Source: Acidobacteriaceae bacterium (GTDB lineage Bacteria; Acidobacteriota; Terriglobia; Terriglobales; Acidobacteriaceae). From it: a stretch of 33,996 bases of DNA. The stretch spans positions 1 through 33,996 of the forward strand of contig JANYBT010000015.1 of assembly GCA_025360645.1 (NCBI GenBank), written 5' to 3'. Of the stretch, positions 15,204 through 23,213 are shown in pieces. Made by a program: the position numbers and the translations under genes. Within the stretch, counting starts at the first letter, position 1. The number at the start of each line of letters is the position of its first letter. The notes beneath the pieces are model-generated. The model saw nothing but the letters and a program-made list of their open reading frames with translations, was not told where the DNA came from and searched no databases.

Positions 15204-17120
15204 CTAGGCTTCCAACGATGCGGTGACTTCTCCCCACTCTTCCATCCACTGCTCCAAATCTTTACGGTGGCCGGCTAGTCGATCGGTCTGCCGCTGGGTT
15301 TCTTCCGCGCTGACGAAGGATTGCAAGGCGGTTTCGCACTGCGCGATGGCCGCTTCCACCCGGGCTATCTCTTCTTCCAGTTCCACGGCGCGCTCTTCCA
15401 TCTGCTTGCGCTTGATGGGGTTCAGCCGCTTCGATTTATTCTCGGCCGAAAGCACGGGCTGATTGCCATTCGAAGGCAGCTCGCGTGCTGCTATCACCGG
15501 GGTTTCGGGAAGGGCGGCTCCCTGCTTGCGCCGCTGGTAGTCTTCGTAGTTGCCGGCGTAGTCTTCGACCTTGCCGCCGCCGATCTCAAACACGCGCGTG
15601 GCCAGCTTGTCGATGAAGTAGCGGTCGTGGGAAACGAACGCCACCGTCCCGGTGTACTTCATCAGCGCTTCGAGTAGGACGTCCTTGGCGCGCATATCGA
15701 GGTGGTTGGTGGGTTCATCGAGCAGCAGAAAATTGGCGGGATGCAGGAGCATGCGCAACAGGGCATAGCGGTTGCGTTCGCCGCCTGACAGGACGCCGAT
15801 GCGCTTGAACACGTCGTCGCCGGAAAACAGGAAACATCCCAGCAGGCTGCGCAACTCAGTTTGCGAGGAGCCGGGCGAAAGTTCGCCAAGGTTTTCTAGA
15901 ATGCGCGCCTCGGGGTCGAGTTCTTTGTACTGGTCTTGCGCAAAGTAGTCCGCCTGGACGTTGTGGCCCGGCTTAATCTCTCCTCGGGTCGCTGGTTCGG
16001 CCGCGCTCAACAGTTTGATGAGAGTGGATTTTCCCGCGCCATTCACTCCGACCAGAGCAACCCGGTCGCCGCGCTCGATGATGAAATTCACATCGCGGAA
16101 GACTTCATGAGTGCCATAGCTCTTGGCGAGATGGACCGCTTCCACCACGATGCGTCCGCTGGGCTTGGGTTGGGGAAAGGAAAAGTGGACGGTCTTTTCC
16201 TCCTGCGGAATCTCGATGCGCTCGATCTTCTCCAGCTCCTTGATCCGGCTCTGGACTTGCTTGGCCTTGGTGGCCTGGTAGCGGAAGCGGTTGATGAAGA
16301 GTTCCAGTTGCTCAATCCGGTCGCGCTGCGATTTATAGGCGGCTTCGAGTTGCTCCAGACGCTGGGTCTTGGACAGCAGATACTTGGAATAGTTTCCTGC
16401 GTACAAATGCAGCTTCTTGTTCCAGACTTCGGCCACGCGGGTGACCGTCATGTCGAGAAAAAAGCGGTCGTGCGAGATCAGCACATAGGCGAAGGGATAG
16501 CGGCCCAGATACTCTTCCAGCCAGTTGCGGGCTTCGAGGTCAAGGTGGTTGGTGGGTTCGTCGAGCAGCAGGAGGTTGGGCTGCTGCAAAAGCAGCTTAG
16601 CGAGGGCGATGCGCATCTGCCATCCGCCGGAGAATTCGTCGGTGAGCCTGTGCCAATCGTCTTTGGGGAAGCCCAGGCCGTTGAGGACGCTTCCCACCTG
16701 GGCTTCGATGGCGTATCCGTCGCGAGTGCGAAACTCGTGCTCCAAGCGCTGATAGCGGTTGGCGACGGTTTGGTATTCCGGGCCGGCGTCGTCGCATTCG
16801 CCCATCTGGCGAGTGAGGGCTTCCATTTCCCTCTCGATGGCGTGCAGTTCGGTGAAGACGGCCATGCACTCGGCAAAGACGGTGCGGCCGGAGAGCGCGA
16901 GCCCGTCCTGAGGCAGATATCCGGCAGAGATGCCCTTGGCAGTAATGATGTTGCCGTAGTCAAGCGTCTCGGTGCCGGCGAGAATCTTCATCAGCGTAGA
17001 TTTGCCGGTACCATTGGCGCCCACCAGCCCGATGCGGTCCTGGGGGGTAATCAGCCAATCGGCTTGGTCGAAGAGCAGTTTGTGGCCGTAGCGCTTGCCA
17101 GCGCCTGAGAGTTGGATCAT
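15204..17120 (-). CDS. ABC-F family ATPase (ribosome-associated, YdiF/Uup-like)
   Basis: The 638-residue protein has two ABC ATPase domains on one chain and no membrane segment, the ABC-F design. The first domain has Walker A GANGTGKST (near residue 34), signature FSGGWQMRIALAKLLL, and Walker B LLLLDEPTNHLD. A linker rich in Arg, Lys and Gln (about 245-305, the P-site tRNA-interaction motif region) follows. The second domain has GVNGAGKST, LSGGERNRYALLRMLL and LLLDEPTNHLD. The C-terminus from about 550 is a charged coiled coil (QMEERAVELEEEIARVEAAI), as in Uup/YdiF types. Such proteins act on ribosomes in translation quality control or antibiotic protection; which applies here cannot be told. 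It sits alone between msrB and the NUDIX gene. Confidence 0.92.
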   Translation of the reverse strand: MIQLSGAGKRYGHKLLFDQADWLITPQDRIGLVGANGTGKSTLMKILAGTETLDYGNIITAKGISAGYLPQDGLALSGRTVFAECMAVFTELHAIEREMEALTRQMGECDDAGPEYQTVANRYQRLEHEFRTRDGYAIEAQVGSVLNGLGFPKDDWHRLTDEFSGGWQMRIALAKLLLQQPNLLLLDEPTNHLDLEARNWLEEYLGRYPFAYVLISHDRFFLDMTVTRVAEVWNKKLHLYAGNYSKYLLSKTQRLEQLEAAYKSQRDRIEQLELFINRFRYQATKAKQVQSRIKELEKIERIEIPQEEKTVHFSFPQPKPSGRIVVEAVHLAKSYGTHEVFRDVNFIIERGDRVALVGVNGAGKSTLIKLLSAAEPATRGEIKPGHNVQADYFAQDQYKELDPEARILENLGELSPGSSQTELRSLLGCFLFSGDDVFKRIGVLSGGERNRYALLRMLLHPANFLLLDEPTNHLDMRAKDVLLEALMKYTGTVAFVSHDRYFIDKLATRVFEIGGGKVEDYAGNYEDYQRRKQGAALPETPVIAARELPSNGNQPVLSAENKSKRLNPIKRKQMEERAVELEEEIARVEAAIAQCETALQSFVSAEETQRQTDRLAGHRKDLEQWMEEWGEVTASLEA

Positions 17121-17170
17121 GGGCTGCTTTTATCGTCTCATGAAGGCAGGGGAGGCGGGAGGCGAGAGCG

Positions 17171-17656
17171 TTAGCGGGCGACGGCGATGCGGGGTGCGCT
17201 GATTCTGTCCAGTGCACGATCCACCACAGCCTGCATCTCGCGGGCGTATTTCACTTCGCGACCCGTGGCCAGAATGCGCTTGGCCTGCTCGGGAGAAAAC
17301 CAGGTGGGATTGCGCAGGGTCTCGTCGGGCCGCTGCATGTCCAGCACTTCCATCAGGAAAGCCTTGACCACGAATTCCTGCACGCCGCCCTCCTGCCAGA
17401 ACACGCCCTTGGAATGGAGGTAGAGATGGAAGTGCCGCGGTTCGATGGCCCCGATCGCGCCGGCTTCTTCACGGGCTTCGCGTTCGGCGGCCTGAGCGTG
17501 GGACAAGTGCGACGCGGGAGCGCCTTTGGGAAAGGTCCACTTGCCGCCGCCATTGGTGTTGACCAGCAGAAACTCGGCTGCATTCCGGTTGCCGCGATAG
17601 CACACTGCCGCTACCTGCAAGGGCAGAGCGATTTGTGTGATCCGCGGCGATGCCAT
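17171..17656 (-). CDS. NUDIX hydrolase
   Basis: The 161-residue protein is a NUDIX hydrolase with a beta-strand start (ITQIALPLQVAAVCYRG), FLLVNTNGGGKWTFPKG, and the NUDIX helix ending REAREEAGA. Compared with the box G-x5-E-x7-REUxEExGU, the metal-binding REAREE core is intact, but the first Glu is Leu. The layout resembles diphosphoinositol-polyphosphate/Ap4A-type members; the substrate is uncertain. The frame is open up to an ATG at 17704, but a promoter-like TTGCGC-N16-TATTCT at 17720-17693 would place the transcript start near 17686, so I chose ATG 17656, which has GAGGA nine bases upstream and keeps the whole domain. ATG 17683 is a further option. Confidence 0.8.
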   Translation of the reverse strand: MASPRITQIALPLQVAAVCYRGNRNAAEFLLVNTNGGGKWTFPKGAPASHLSHAQAAEREAREEAGAIGAIEPRHFHLYLHSKGVFWQEGGVQEFVVKAFLMEVLDMQRPDETLRNPTWFSPEQAKRILATGREVKYAREMQAVVDRALDRISAPRIAVAR

Positions 17657-17692
17657 AGAGCGCAATCCTCGACCTTGCTCCATCCTAAATTG

Positions 17693-17720
17693 AGAATATT
17701 TCATTCCTGTGAAAGCGCAA
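17693..17720 (-). promoter_or_regulatory. predicted promoter of the NUDIX gene
   Basis: On the minus strand TTGCGC (17720 to 17715) is followed after 16 bases by TATTCT (17698 to 17693). The -35 matches 4 of 6 and the -10 5 of 6 positions. It lies inside the upstream part of the open frame, which argues for the shorter start at 17656. Confidence 0.35.
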
Positions 17721-17859
17721 TGAAAAAATACGCGGGATGTTGACCGGGCAGGGACGGGGCAGGGGACGAGCCGAGTCTGCGTTCAAGGTCTCCACTGTTT
17801 TGCGGGGTGGGGCGAGAGGGAGAACTGGCGACGAGTGCAGTTGTAAATCACTTCGCGTT

Positions 17860-17889
17860 GTGACGCTTGTCACCGAGAAATGTTTCTCG
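17860..17889. promoter_or_regulatory. two adjoining palindromes upstream of the small membrane-protein gene
   Basis: GTGAC-GCTT-GTCAC (17860-17873) is followed without a gap by CGAGAAA-TG-TTTCTCG (17874-17889). Both are perfect inverted repeats with short centres, so they could be operator half-sites or two stacked small hairpins. They lie 77 bases before the ATG of the next plus-strand gene, in a 262-base spacer that otherwise contains no gene. Confidence 0.4.
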
Positions 17890-17966
17890 CTCCGTTTAAC
17901 GTTTTGGAGTGCGGGGATGCGGCAAAGACTTTGCGTCAGATCAAAGTTGGTGAGGCAGGAAATCTC

Positions 17967-18353
17967 ATGAGCATGAATGACTGGTCAAGATCAAGCGTAG
18001 TTTACGGACGAAAACTTTTTCATTCCGGAATGGATGGAGCTCGCGCGGGGCGGGAGTCGTTTCTGCAGGGCGAACCGATCGAACCGTATCTGAGCGAGTC
18101 ATTGCGGAATGCGGTGGTGCCGGCGGCGATTGCAGCGTTGATCGGATTTTTGGGAAGTTGTTCGGAGAGCCGGCAACGGTCGGCAGCGAAGGCGCTCGGG
18201 TATGGAGTGCTGGGCGGGGCCATCGGGTTTGGCGCAGGAATGGCGTGGGAGAGTCGTCGTCTGAGCGCGAGCGTGGCCTCTGGCGCGATGAAGAGTATCG
18301 GCAAAGTGCGCGATGAGCATTGGCTGGAAAAGAACCCGATCGACTACGCCTAG
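17967..18353 (+). CDS. small glycine-rich membrane-associated protein, unknown function
   Basis: The 128-residue product has a polar N-terminus (MSMNDWSRSSVVYGRKLFHS), a hydrophobic segment at about 48-64 (NAVVPAAIAALIGFLGS), and a second, glycine-zipper-like segment at about 77-94 (LGYGVLGGAIGFGAGMAW), then a basic tail ending EKNPIDYA. Two short helices of this kind suggest membrane insertion or association; no named family is recognised. AGGAAA lies four bases before the ATG at 17967. The frame is open back to 17880, but that start has no ribosome site. It ends 72 bases before the AdhE-type gene on the same strand and could be the first gene of the lipid operon. Confidence 0.6.
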   Translation: MSMNDWSRSSVVYGRKLFHSGMDGARAGRESFLQGEPIEPYLSESLRNAVVPAAIAALIGFLGSCSESRQRSAAKALGYGVLGGAIGFGAGMAWESRRLSASVASGAMKSIGKVRDEHWLEKNPIDYA

Positions 18354-18425
18354 AAAATAGGAAATGAGAACAGGGAATTTGGATTCGTGAATCAGGGGCC
18401 CAATGATGGGCAAGTGAGGCTGGCA

Positions 18426-21158
18426 ATGATCAGTGAAAAAATGGACGAGCGGGCGCGAACTGGGCGCGAAAAAGAAAATGGTCAATCTGGCGAGGCGCCG
18501 GCAAAACGGCAGGAGTCCAGCCGCGCCGTAACCGAGAAGGCTGCCGGCCTGAGTGCGGAAAGGATTGCGTATCTGGAGGGACTGGTGCGGCAGGCCCGGA
18601 CTGCGGCTGCCGTGTTCACGCAATACACGCAGGAGGACGTGGACCGGATCGTCAAAGCGATGGTGCTGGCGGGATTGGCAAACGCCGAACATCTGGCCCG
18701 CCTGGCGATCGAGGAAACCAAGATTGGGGTGCTGGAAGACAAGGTCATCAAGAACATGGTGGCGACGGAGTTTGTTTACAACTACGTCAAGGACAAACGA
18801 ACGGTGGGCACGATTCATGAGTATCCGGAACGCGGGATCGTGGAAGTGGCGGCACCGATCGGAGTCATCTTCTCGCTCACCCCGATTACCAACCCCACCT
18901 CTACCGTGCTCTTCAAGTGCATCATGGCCATCAAGACGCGGAACGCAGTTATTTTCAGTCCGCACCCCAGCGCTTGGCGCTGTTGCTGGGAGGCGGTGAA
19001 GATCATGGCGGAGACGGCGGTGAAGCACGGTGCGCCGGAAGGCGTTTTCACCTGTTTGGAATCGCACACCCTGGAAGACAACGCGTACGTGATGCGGCAC
19101 AAGGATGTTGGCCTGATTGACGCAACCGGTGGCCCGGGAGCGGTGAAAGCCGCCTACAGTTCCGGCAAGCCGGCATTGGGAGTTGGAGCGGGCAATACAC
19201 CGGTCTATCTGGAAAAGACCGCGGACCTGGATATGGCGGTCGTGGACATCATCGTCTCCAAGACGTTTGACAACGGAACCATCTGCGCTTCCGAGCAAAC
19301 CGTGGTGATCGACGATGAGATTTATGACTTGGTGCTGGAGAAGTTTGCCGGATTGGGAGCCCACATCTGCAGTGCGAAGGAGACCGAGCTTCTGGGTCGC
19401 ACCGTGATCGACCCCAAGACCGGGTCCATGTCGCCTATGGCGGTCGGCCAGAAGGCCACCGACATCGCCCGCATGGTGGGAATTTCGGTGAAGCCGAATA
19501 CCAAACTCCTGATTGCGCCGATTCAGGGCGTAGGTCGCGAACATCCGCTGTCAGTGGAGAAGCTGTTTCCAGTGCTCGGGGTGTATCGCGCGCGGTCTGT
19601 TGCTGAGGCGCTGAAGGTGTGCATCGACGTCAATCATTTGGGCGGCCTGGGACATACGGCGGTGATTTTCTCGCGCAACGACGACGTGATCCAAAAGTTT
19701 GGGGAGGCGATGAACGCGGGACGGATCATTGTGAATTCGCCGGGTTCCATTGGAGCGCTGGGAGGGGTTTACAACGACATGGTGCCGACGTTCTCCTTCG
19801 GATGCGGGACCGGCGGCGGCAACAGCACGATGGACAACGTCAATATTTATCACTACCTGAACATCAAGCGCCTGGCCCGGAGGACCCCACCGCAAATGTG
19901 GTTCCGCGTTCCCAATCAAATCTACTTCAACCGCAATGCGGTGGAGAATATTCGCCAGTTTCCCTCGCGCTCCACCATCATCGTCACCAATCCGTCGATG
20001 GAACAATTCGGCCATGTCGATACCGTGCGACGCTACCTTCCCGCCGGGACGCAGGTGCATGTGGAAGTGATTCCCGATGCGGAGCCCGAGGCCAAGGTGG
20101 TGATGAAGGGAGTGGAGACGCTCAATTTTTACAAGGCGGATCAGATTATCGCCCTGGGCGGCGGTTCAGTGATTGATGCGGCCAAGGTGATGCGACTGAA
20201 GTACGAATCGCCGGAGGCGGACTTGGAGGAGTTGGCGGCGCCGTTCCTGGATTTGCGCAAGCGAGTGATTCAGTTCCCCACCGTAAAGACCAATCGGGCG
20301 CGGTTGATCGCCATTGCCACGACCAGCGGCACGGGCAGCGAGGTCACGCCGTTTGCGGTGCTGTTCGACAAGGAACATGGGCGCAAAGTGACGTTGGCCG
20401 ACTACTCGCTGAGTCCCGATGTGGCGATTGTGGACCCGCAGTTCGTGATGTCAATGCCCAAGGGGCTGACCGCGGATACTGGCATCGACGCCTTGACCCA
20501 TGCCCTGGAGGCGGCGGTCTCAGTGTTCGCTTCGCCCTATACCGATGCCAACGCGCTGCAGGCCATTCCGCTGATCTTCAAATACTTGCCCATCGCCTAT
20601 GAACATCCGCGCGACGAAGCAGCGCGGACCATGATGCACAATGCCTCGTGTCTGGCGGCGATGGCGTTTTCCAACGCGGCAGTGGGAGTGAACCACGCGC
20701 TGGCGCATTCCTTTGGAGCCCGCTTCCACGTCGCCCACGGCCGGGCCAACGCACTGATGTTGCCGCACGTCATCCGCTATAACGCGTCGGTGCCGACCAA
20801 GTTCATGCCTTCCCCGAACCAGGTGGCGTACGTTGCGGACAAGAAGTATGCCGCGATGGCGGATGGGCTGGGTCTGGGCGGTAGGACCACGGAAGAGAAA
20901 GTGAACCATCTGGTGGAGGCGATCGAACAATTGCTGGATCGCCTGGCGGTGCCGCGGTCGATCGCGGAGCTGGGAATTTCCAAGGAAGAATTCGAGCGGG
21001 CGATGCCGGATTTGGTCAAGCTGGCCTTTGAAGATCCTTCCTGGCGGTCGAACCCCCGCATGCCGTTGATGAGCGAGTTGGTGGAGCTGTTCTGGAAGGC
21101 GTACGAGGGCCGAGGCGTGGCGAGCCGGGCTGGAGTTGAACCGCGATTAACGGCATAA
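18426..21158 (+). CDS. adhE: AdhE-type bifunctional acyl-CoA reductase / iron-dependent alcohol dehydrogenase
   Basis: The 910-residue two-domain enzyme reduces an acyl-CoA to the aldehyde and then the alcohol. After a charged 45-residue N-terminal extension, the CoA-acylating aldehyde dehydrogenase domain has APIGVIFSLTPITNPTSTV, GVGAGNTPVYLEKTADLD and the catalytic Cys C287 in FDNGTICASEQ. The iron alcohol dehydrogenase domain has the NAD loop ALGGGSVIDAAKVM, ATTSGTGSEVTPFAV, and metal ligands in GIDALTHALEA, NHALAHSFG and VAHGRANAL. The length is near that of E. coli AdhE (891). An in-frame GTG at 18387 would add 13 residues; the ATG at 18426 is preferred for its GAGG six bases upstream. 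In fermenters AdhE makes ethanol; beside a wax-ester synthase it may instead make longer alcohols, which is inference. Confidence 0.93.
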   Translation: MISEKMDERARTGREKENGQSGEAPAKRQESSRAVTEKAAGLSAERIAYLEGLVRQARTAAAVFTQYTQEDVDRIVKAMVLAGLANAEHLARLAIEETKIGVLEDKVIKNMVATEFVYNYVKDKRTVGTIHEYPERGIVEVAAPIGVIFSLTPITNPTSTVLFKCIMAIKTRNAVIFSPHPSAWRCCWEAVKIMAETAVKHGAPEGVFTCLESHTLEDNAYVMRHKDVGLIDATGGPGAVKAAYSSGKPALGVGAGNTPVYLEKTADLDMAVVDIIVSKTFDNGTICASEQTVVIDDEIYDLVLEKFAGLGAHICSAKETELLGRTVIDPKTGSMSPMAVGQKATDIARMVGISVKPNTKLLIAPIQGVGREHPLSVEKLFPVLGVYRARSVAEALKVCIDVNHLGGLGHTAVIFSRNDDVIQKFGEAMNAGRIIVNSPGSIGALGGVYNDMVPTFSFGCGTGGGNSTMDNVNIYHYLNIKRLARRTPPQMWFRVPNQIYFNRNAVENIRQFPSRSTIIVTNPSMEQFGHVDTVRRYLPAGTQVHVEVIPDAEPEAKVVMKGVETLNFYKADQIIALGGGSVIDAAKVMRLKYESPEADLEELAAPFLDLRKRVIQFPTVKTNRARLIAIATTSGTGSEVTPFAVLFDKEHGRKVTLADYSLSPDVAIVDPQFVMSMPKGLTADTGIDALTHALEAAVSVFASPYTDANALQAIPLIFKYLPIAYEHPRDEAARTMMHNASCLAAMAFSNAAVGVNHALAHSFGARFHVAHGRANALMLPHVIRYNASVPTKFMPSPNQVAYVADKKYAAMADGLGLGGRTTEEKVNHLVEAIEQLLDRLAVPRSIAELGISKEEFERAMPDLVKLAFEDPSWRSNPRMPLMSELVELFWKAYEGRGVASRAGVEPRLTA

Positions 21159-21174
21159 GGGAAGGGTGGTGGGT

Positions 21175-21450
21175 ATGGCGACGAGCGCAGGGTGGCAGAC
21201 AACGGACGCAGAGGTTGGGGCTCCGTCCTGGCAAGCGGCCCGGGAGAAAGTGGAACGGGCGGAGGGCGAAGTGGTTGTGGATTGTTCGGCGGTAGGCCGA
21301 ATCGATCCCAAAGCGCTCCGAGCGCTGGAGGATTTGGCCGACGTGGCGGATATCAAAGGCGTCAAGGTGGCGTTGCGGGGCGTCAGCATTGAGATGTACA
21401 AAGTGCTCAAGCTGGTGAAGCTGGGGTCGCGATTTTCCTTTCTGCCTTGA
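21175..21450 (+). CDS. STAS-domain protein lacking the usual phospho-acceptor serine
   Basis: The 91-residue protein has the fold pattern of STAS domains (anti-sigma antagonists and MlaB-like adaptors): VERAEGEVVVDCSAVGRID, then PKALRALEDLADVADIKGVK, then VALRGVSIEMYKVLKLVKLG and RFSFLP. In regulatory antagonists such as SpoIIAA the loop after the third strand reads D-S-S-G-L with a phosphorylated Ser; here it reads D-P-K-A-L, so phospho-switching by a partner kinase is unlikely. It begins 16 bases after adhE and ends 21 bases before the acyltransferase gene. An adaptor role in the lipid pathway or a lipid transporter is inference. Two GTGs just upstream (21166, 21169) are alternative starts. 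Confidence 0.75.
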   Translation: MATSAGWQTTDAEVGAPSWQAAREKVERAEGEVVVDCSAVGRIDPKALRALEDLADVADIKGVKVALRGVSIEMYKVLKLVKLGSRFSFLP

Positions 21451-21471
21451 GAAGAGAGGCGAGTGAGAGCA

Positions 21472-23082
21472 ATGAAAACAACCGACATGCCGAACCATCA
21501 GAATGGTGACCGCCTTTCCTGGGGCGACACGGTATTTCTGCATCTGGAGCGCGACGGCATGCCGCTGCACATTGCCGGGACCAGTGTGCTTGAGGGTGTG
21601 ATTTCGCTAGAGGAGTTCCGCGCCTTCATCGAGTCCAAGCTGCCGGTGCTGACCCGGTATCGCCAGCGCGTGGAGGCGGCTCCCTTCAATCTCTGTCCTC
21701 CGACCTGGGAATACGATCCTGAGTTTGACCTCCGCAACCACGTTTCCGAGATCACGCTCAAGCGGGGAACGGATACAGAATTCAAGGCGGTGGTGGGAAA
21801 GCTTCTGAGCAAAACCATGGACCGGACGCGGCCGCTCTGGGACTTTACGCTGGTGAGCGGATTGAAAGGCAACCACACTGGCCTTATTTTTCGCGTGCAT
21901 CACTGCCTGGCCGACGGAATTGCGGCGGTGGGAGCGATGAACGTGATCATGACTGCGACGCCCGAGGTGCAGCCCCTTCCCAAGCCAACCCGAAGAGCCG
22001 CTGCGCCCCCTCCGAAAGACCCGTTGACTTCGCTGTTCGACAGCTTGATCGGTGCTTATTCAAACTTGGTGCAACGGGCTTTGGCCGCACAGTCAGACTT
22101 GCTGGATTTCACGGAGCGGATGGCGGCCGGAGGGGGAGAATTGCCGACTGCGGAGTTTGCCCGGTTGCTTCCGGAACTCACCGCTCCCACCGCAGACCTG
22201 TGCTTCAACGTGAACTGCCAAGGACCGCTGAAGGTGGCATGGGTCGAGCTGCCTCTGGAGGACTTGAAAGACATTCGCAAGGCATGCGGAACCACGGTGA
22301 ATGATGTGCTGCTGGCACTGGTGACTTCGACCATTCAGCGCTATGTAGAACTGCGCGGAGACTCAATCAAGGGCCGGCTGTTCCGCATGATGGTTCCGGT
22401 GAATACACGGGGCGCGGATAGCCCGGACGAACTGGGAAACCGTATCTCTCTGGTCCCGGTGACAGTGCCGCTCGACATTCGCAATCCGCGGAAGCTTTTG
22501 GCCGCGGTGCATGAGAGAACGGAGTTCCTGAAACGCGGACACGTTGCCGAGTTGGTGAGCCTGGCGGGCGGGTTGGTATCGTTCGTCGCGACCCCGCTGC
22601 AGGCGATGGCGGGGCCGATCGCCGGCCAGCTCCCGATTACTCCCTTCAACCTGGTGTGCACCAGCGTGCCTGGACCGCAATTTTCGCTGTATCTGCTGGG
22701 TCACAAGATGCTGCGCTGGTATCCCTATGTGCCGATTGGCGGGCGGATGGCGCTGAACTGCGCCATTCTGACCTACAACGGCACCACGTATTTTGGATTC
22801 AGCGGCGACGTGCATGCTGCGCCAGACCTGCAGAAATTGGAAGGGCTGTTGAAATTGAGCTTTGAAGAATTGAAAAAAGCCGCTGGCGTGCAGGCGCCGC
22901 GAAAGAAAGCCGCGCGGTCGAAAGCAAAAGCGGCGCCGGTGGTGAGGATCGCGCCGGCAAAGACTCTGCGCCCGACTGCTCCCACTCAGGTGCGGCTGAA
23001 AGTTGTCCAAAAGGCAGAGTCGGAGCGAGTGCAAGAGCCGACAGTAGAGCAAGGGAATTTGCCAGAGCAGCTCATCGCTTGA
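21472..23082 (+). CDS. WS/DGAT-family acyltransferase (wax ester synthase / diacylglycerol acyltransferase)
   Basis: The 536-residue enzyme transfers an acyl group from acyl-CoA to a long-chain alcohol (wax ester) or a diacylglycerol. The catalytic motif HHxxxDG is present as HHCLADG at residues 143-149. Other family strings are LSWGDTVFLHLERDGMPLHI at the start, DRTRPLWDFTLVSGL before the motif, GTTVNDVLLALVTSTIQRY, and NLVCTSVPGPQFSLYLLGHK near the C-terminus. From about 470 a Lys/Ala/Pro-rich, probably disordered tail of some 65 residues follows (PRKKAARSKAKAAPVVRI), not part of the canonical domain. The ATG at 21472 is weakly preceded by GAGAG; GTG 21463 is an alternative start. It sits in the operon after adhE and STAS, so alcohol and ester formation are genetically linked. 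Confidence 0.92.
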   Translation: MKTTDMPNHQNGDRLSWGDTVFLHLERDGMPLHIAGTSVLEGVISLEEFRAFIESKLPVLTRYRQRVEAAPFNLCPPTWEYDPEFDLRNHVSEITLKRGTDTEFKAVVGKLLSKTMDRTRPLWDFTLVSGLKGNHTGLIFRVHHCLADGIAAVGAMNVIMTATPEVQPLPKPTRRAAAPPPKDPLTSLFDSLIGAYSNLVQRALAAQSDLLDFTERMAAGGGELPTAEFARLLPELTAPTADLCFNVNCQGPLKVAWVELPLEDLKDIRKACGTTVNDVLLALVTSTIQRYVELRGDSIKGRLFRMMVPVNTRGADSPDELGNRISLVPVTVPLDIRNPRKLLAAVHERTEFLKRGHVAELVSLAGGLVSFVATPLQAMAGPIAGQLPITPFNLVCTSVPGPQFSLYLLGHKMLRWYPYVPIGGRMALNCAILTYNGTTYFGFSGDVHAAPDLQKLEGLLKLSFEELKKAAGVQAPRKKAARSKAKAAPVVRIAPAKTLRPTAPTQVRLKVVQKAESERVQEPTVEQGNLPEQLIA

Positions 23083-23120
23083 CGATTGGAACGGAAATTT
23101 GTTCCTGGAGAGGCAATACG

Positions 23121-23213
23121 GTGGAAGTAACAGCGGTTCGCGTTCTACGAAATGGCGGAACCAAGCTTGAGATCGCACTCAGGTCCAATTCCTTCGGAGA
23201 TGGCGAGGCATGA
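23121..23213 (+). CDS. possible 30-residue peptide, translationally coupled to the next gene
   Basis: In the only sizeable gap of the operon, a GTG at 23121 is preceded by GGAGAGG with seven-base spacing. The frame runs 30 codons (starting MEVTAVRVLRNGGTKLEIAL) to a TGA at 23211-23213 that overlaps the ATG of the Fe-S oxidoreductase gene (ATGA). The ribosome site and the four-base overlap are what one expects of a translated leader or small protein. There is no homology signal that I can recognise, and a chance ORF of this length is possible. Confidence 0.4.
   Translation: MEVTAVRVLRNGGTKLEIALRSNSFGDGEA

Noticed and set aside
18099-19544. A 481-codon open frame on the minus strand
   Set aside because: It is antisense to the small membrane-protein gene and the first half of adhE, both in the middle of a plus-strand operon. 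No motif and no plausible ribosome site.
23083-23209. Reading the 127-base gap as a riboswitch or terminator
   Set aside because: No long stem, T-run or recognised aptamer pattern. The ribosome site and short frame explain its features better.
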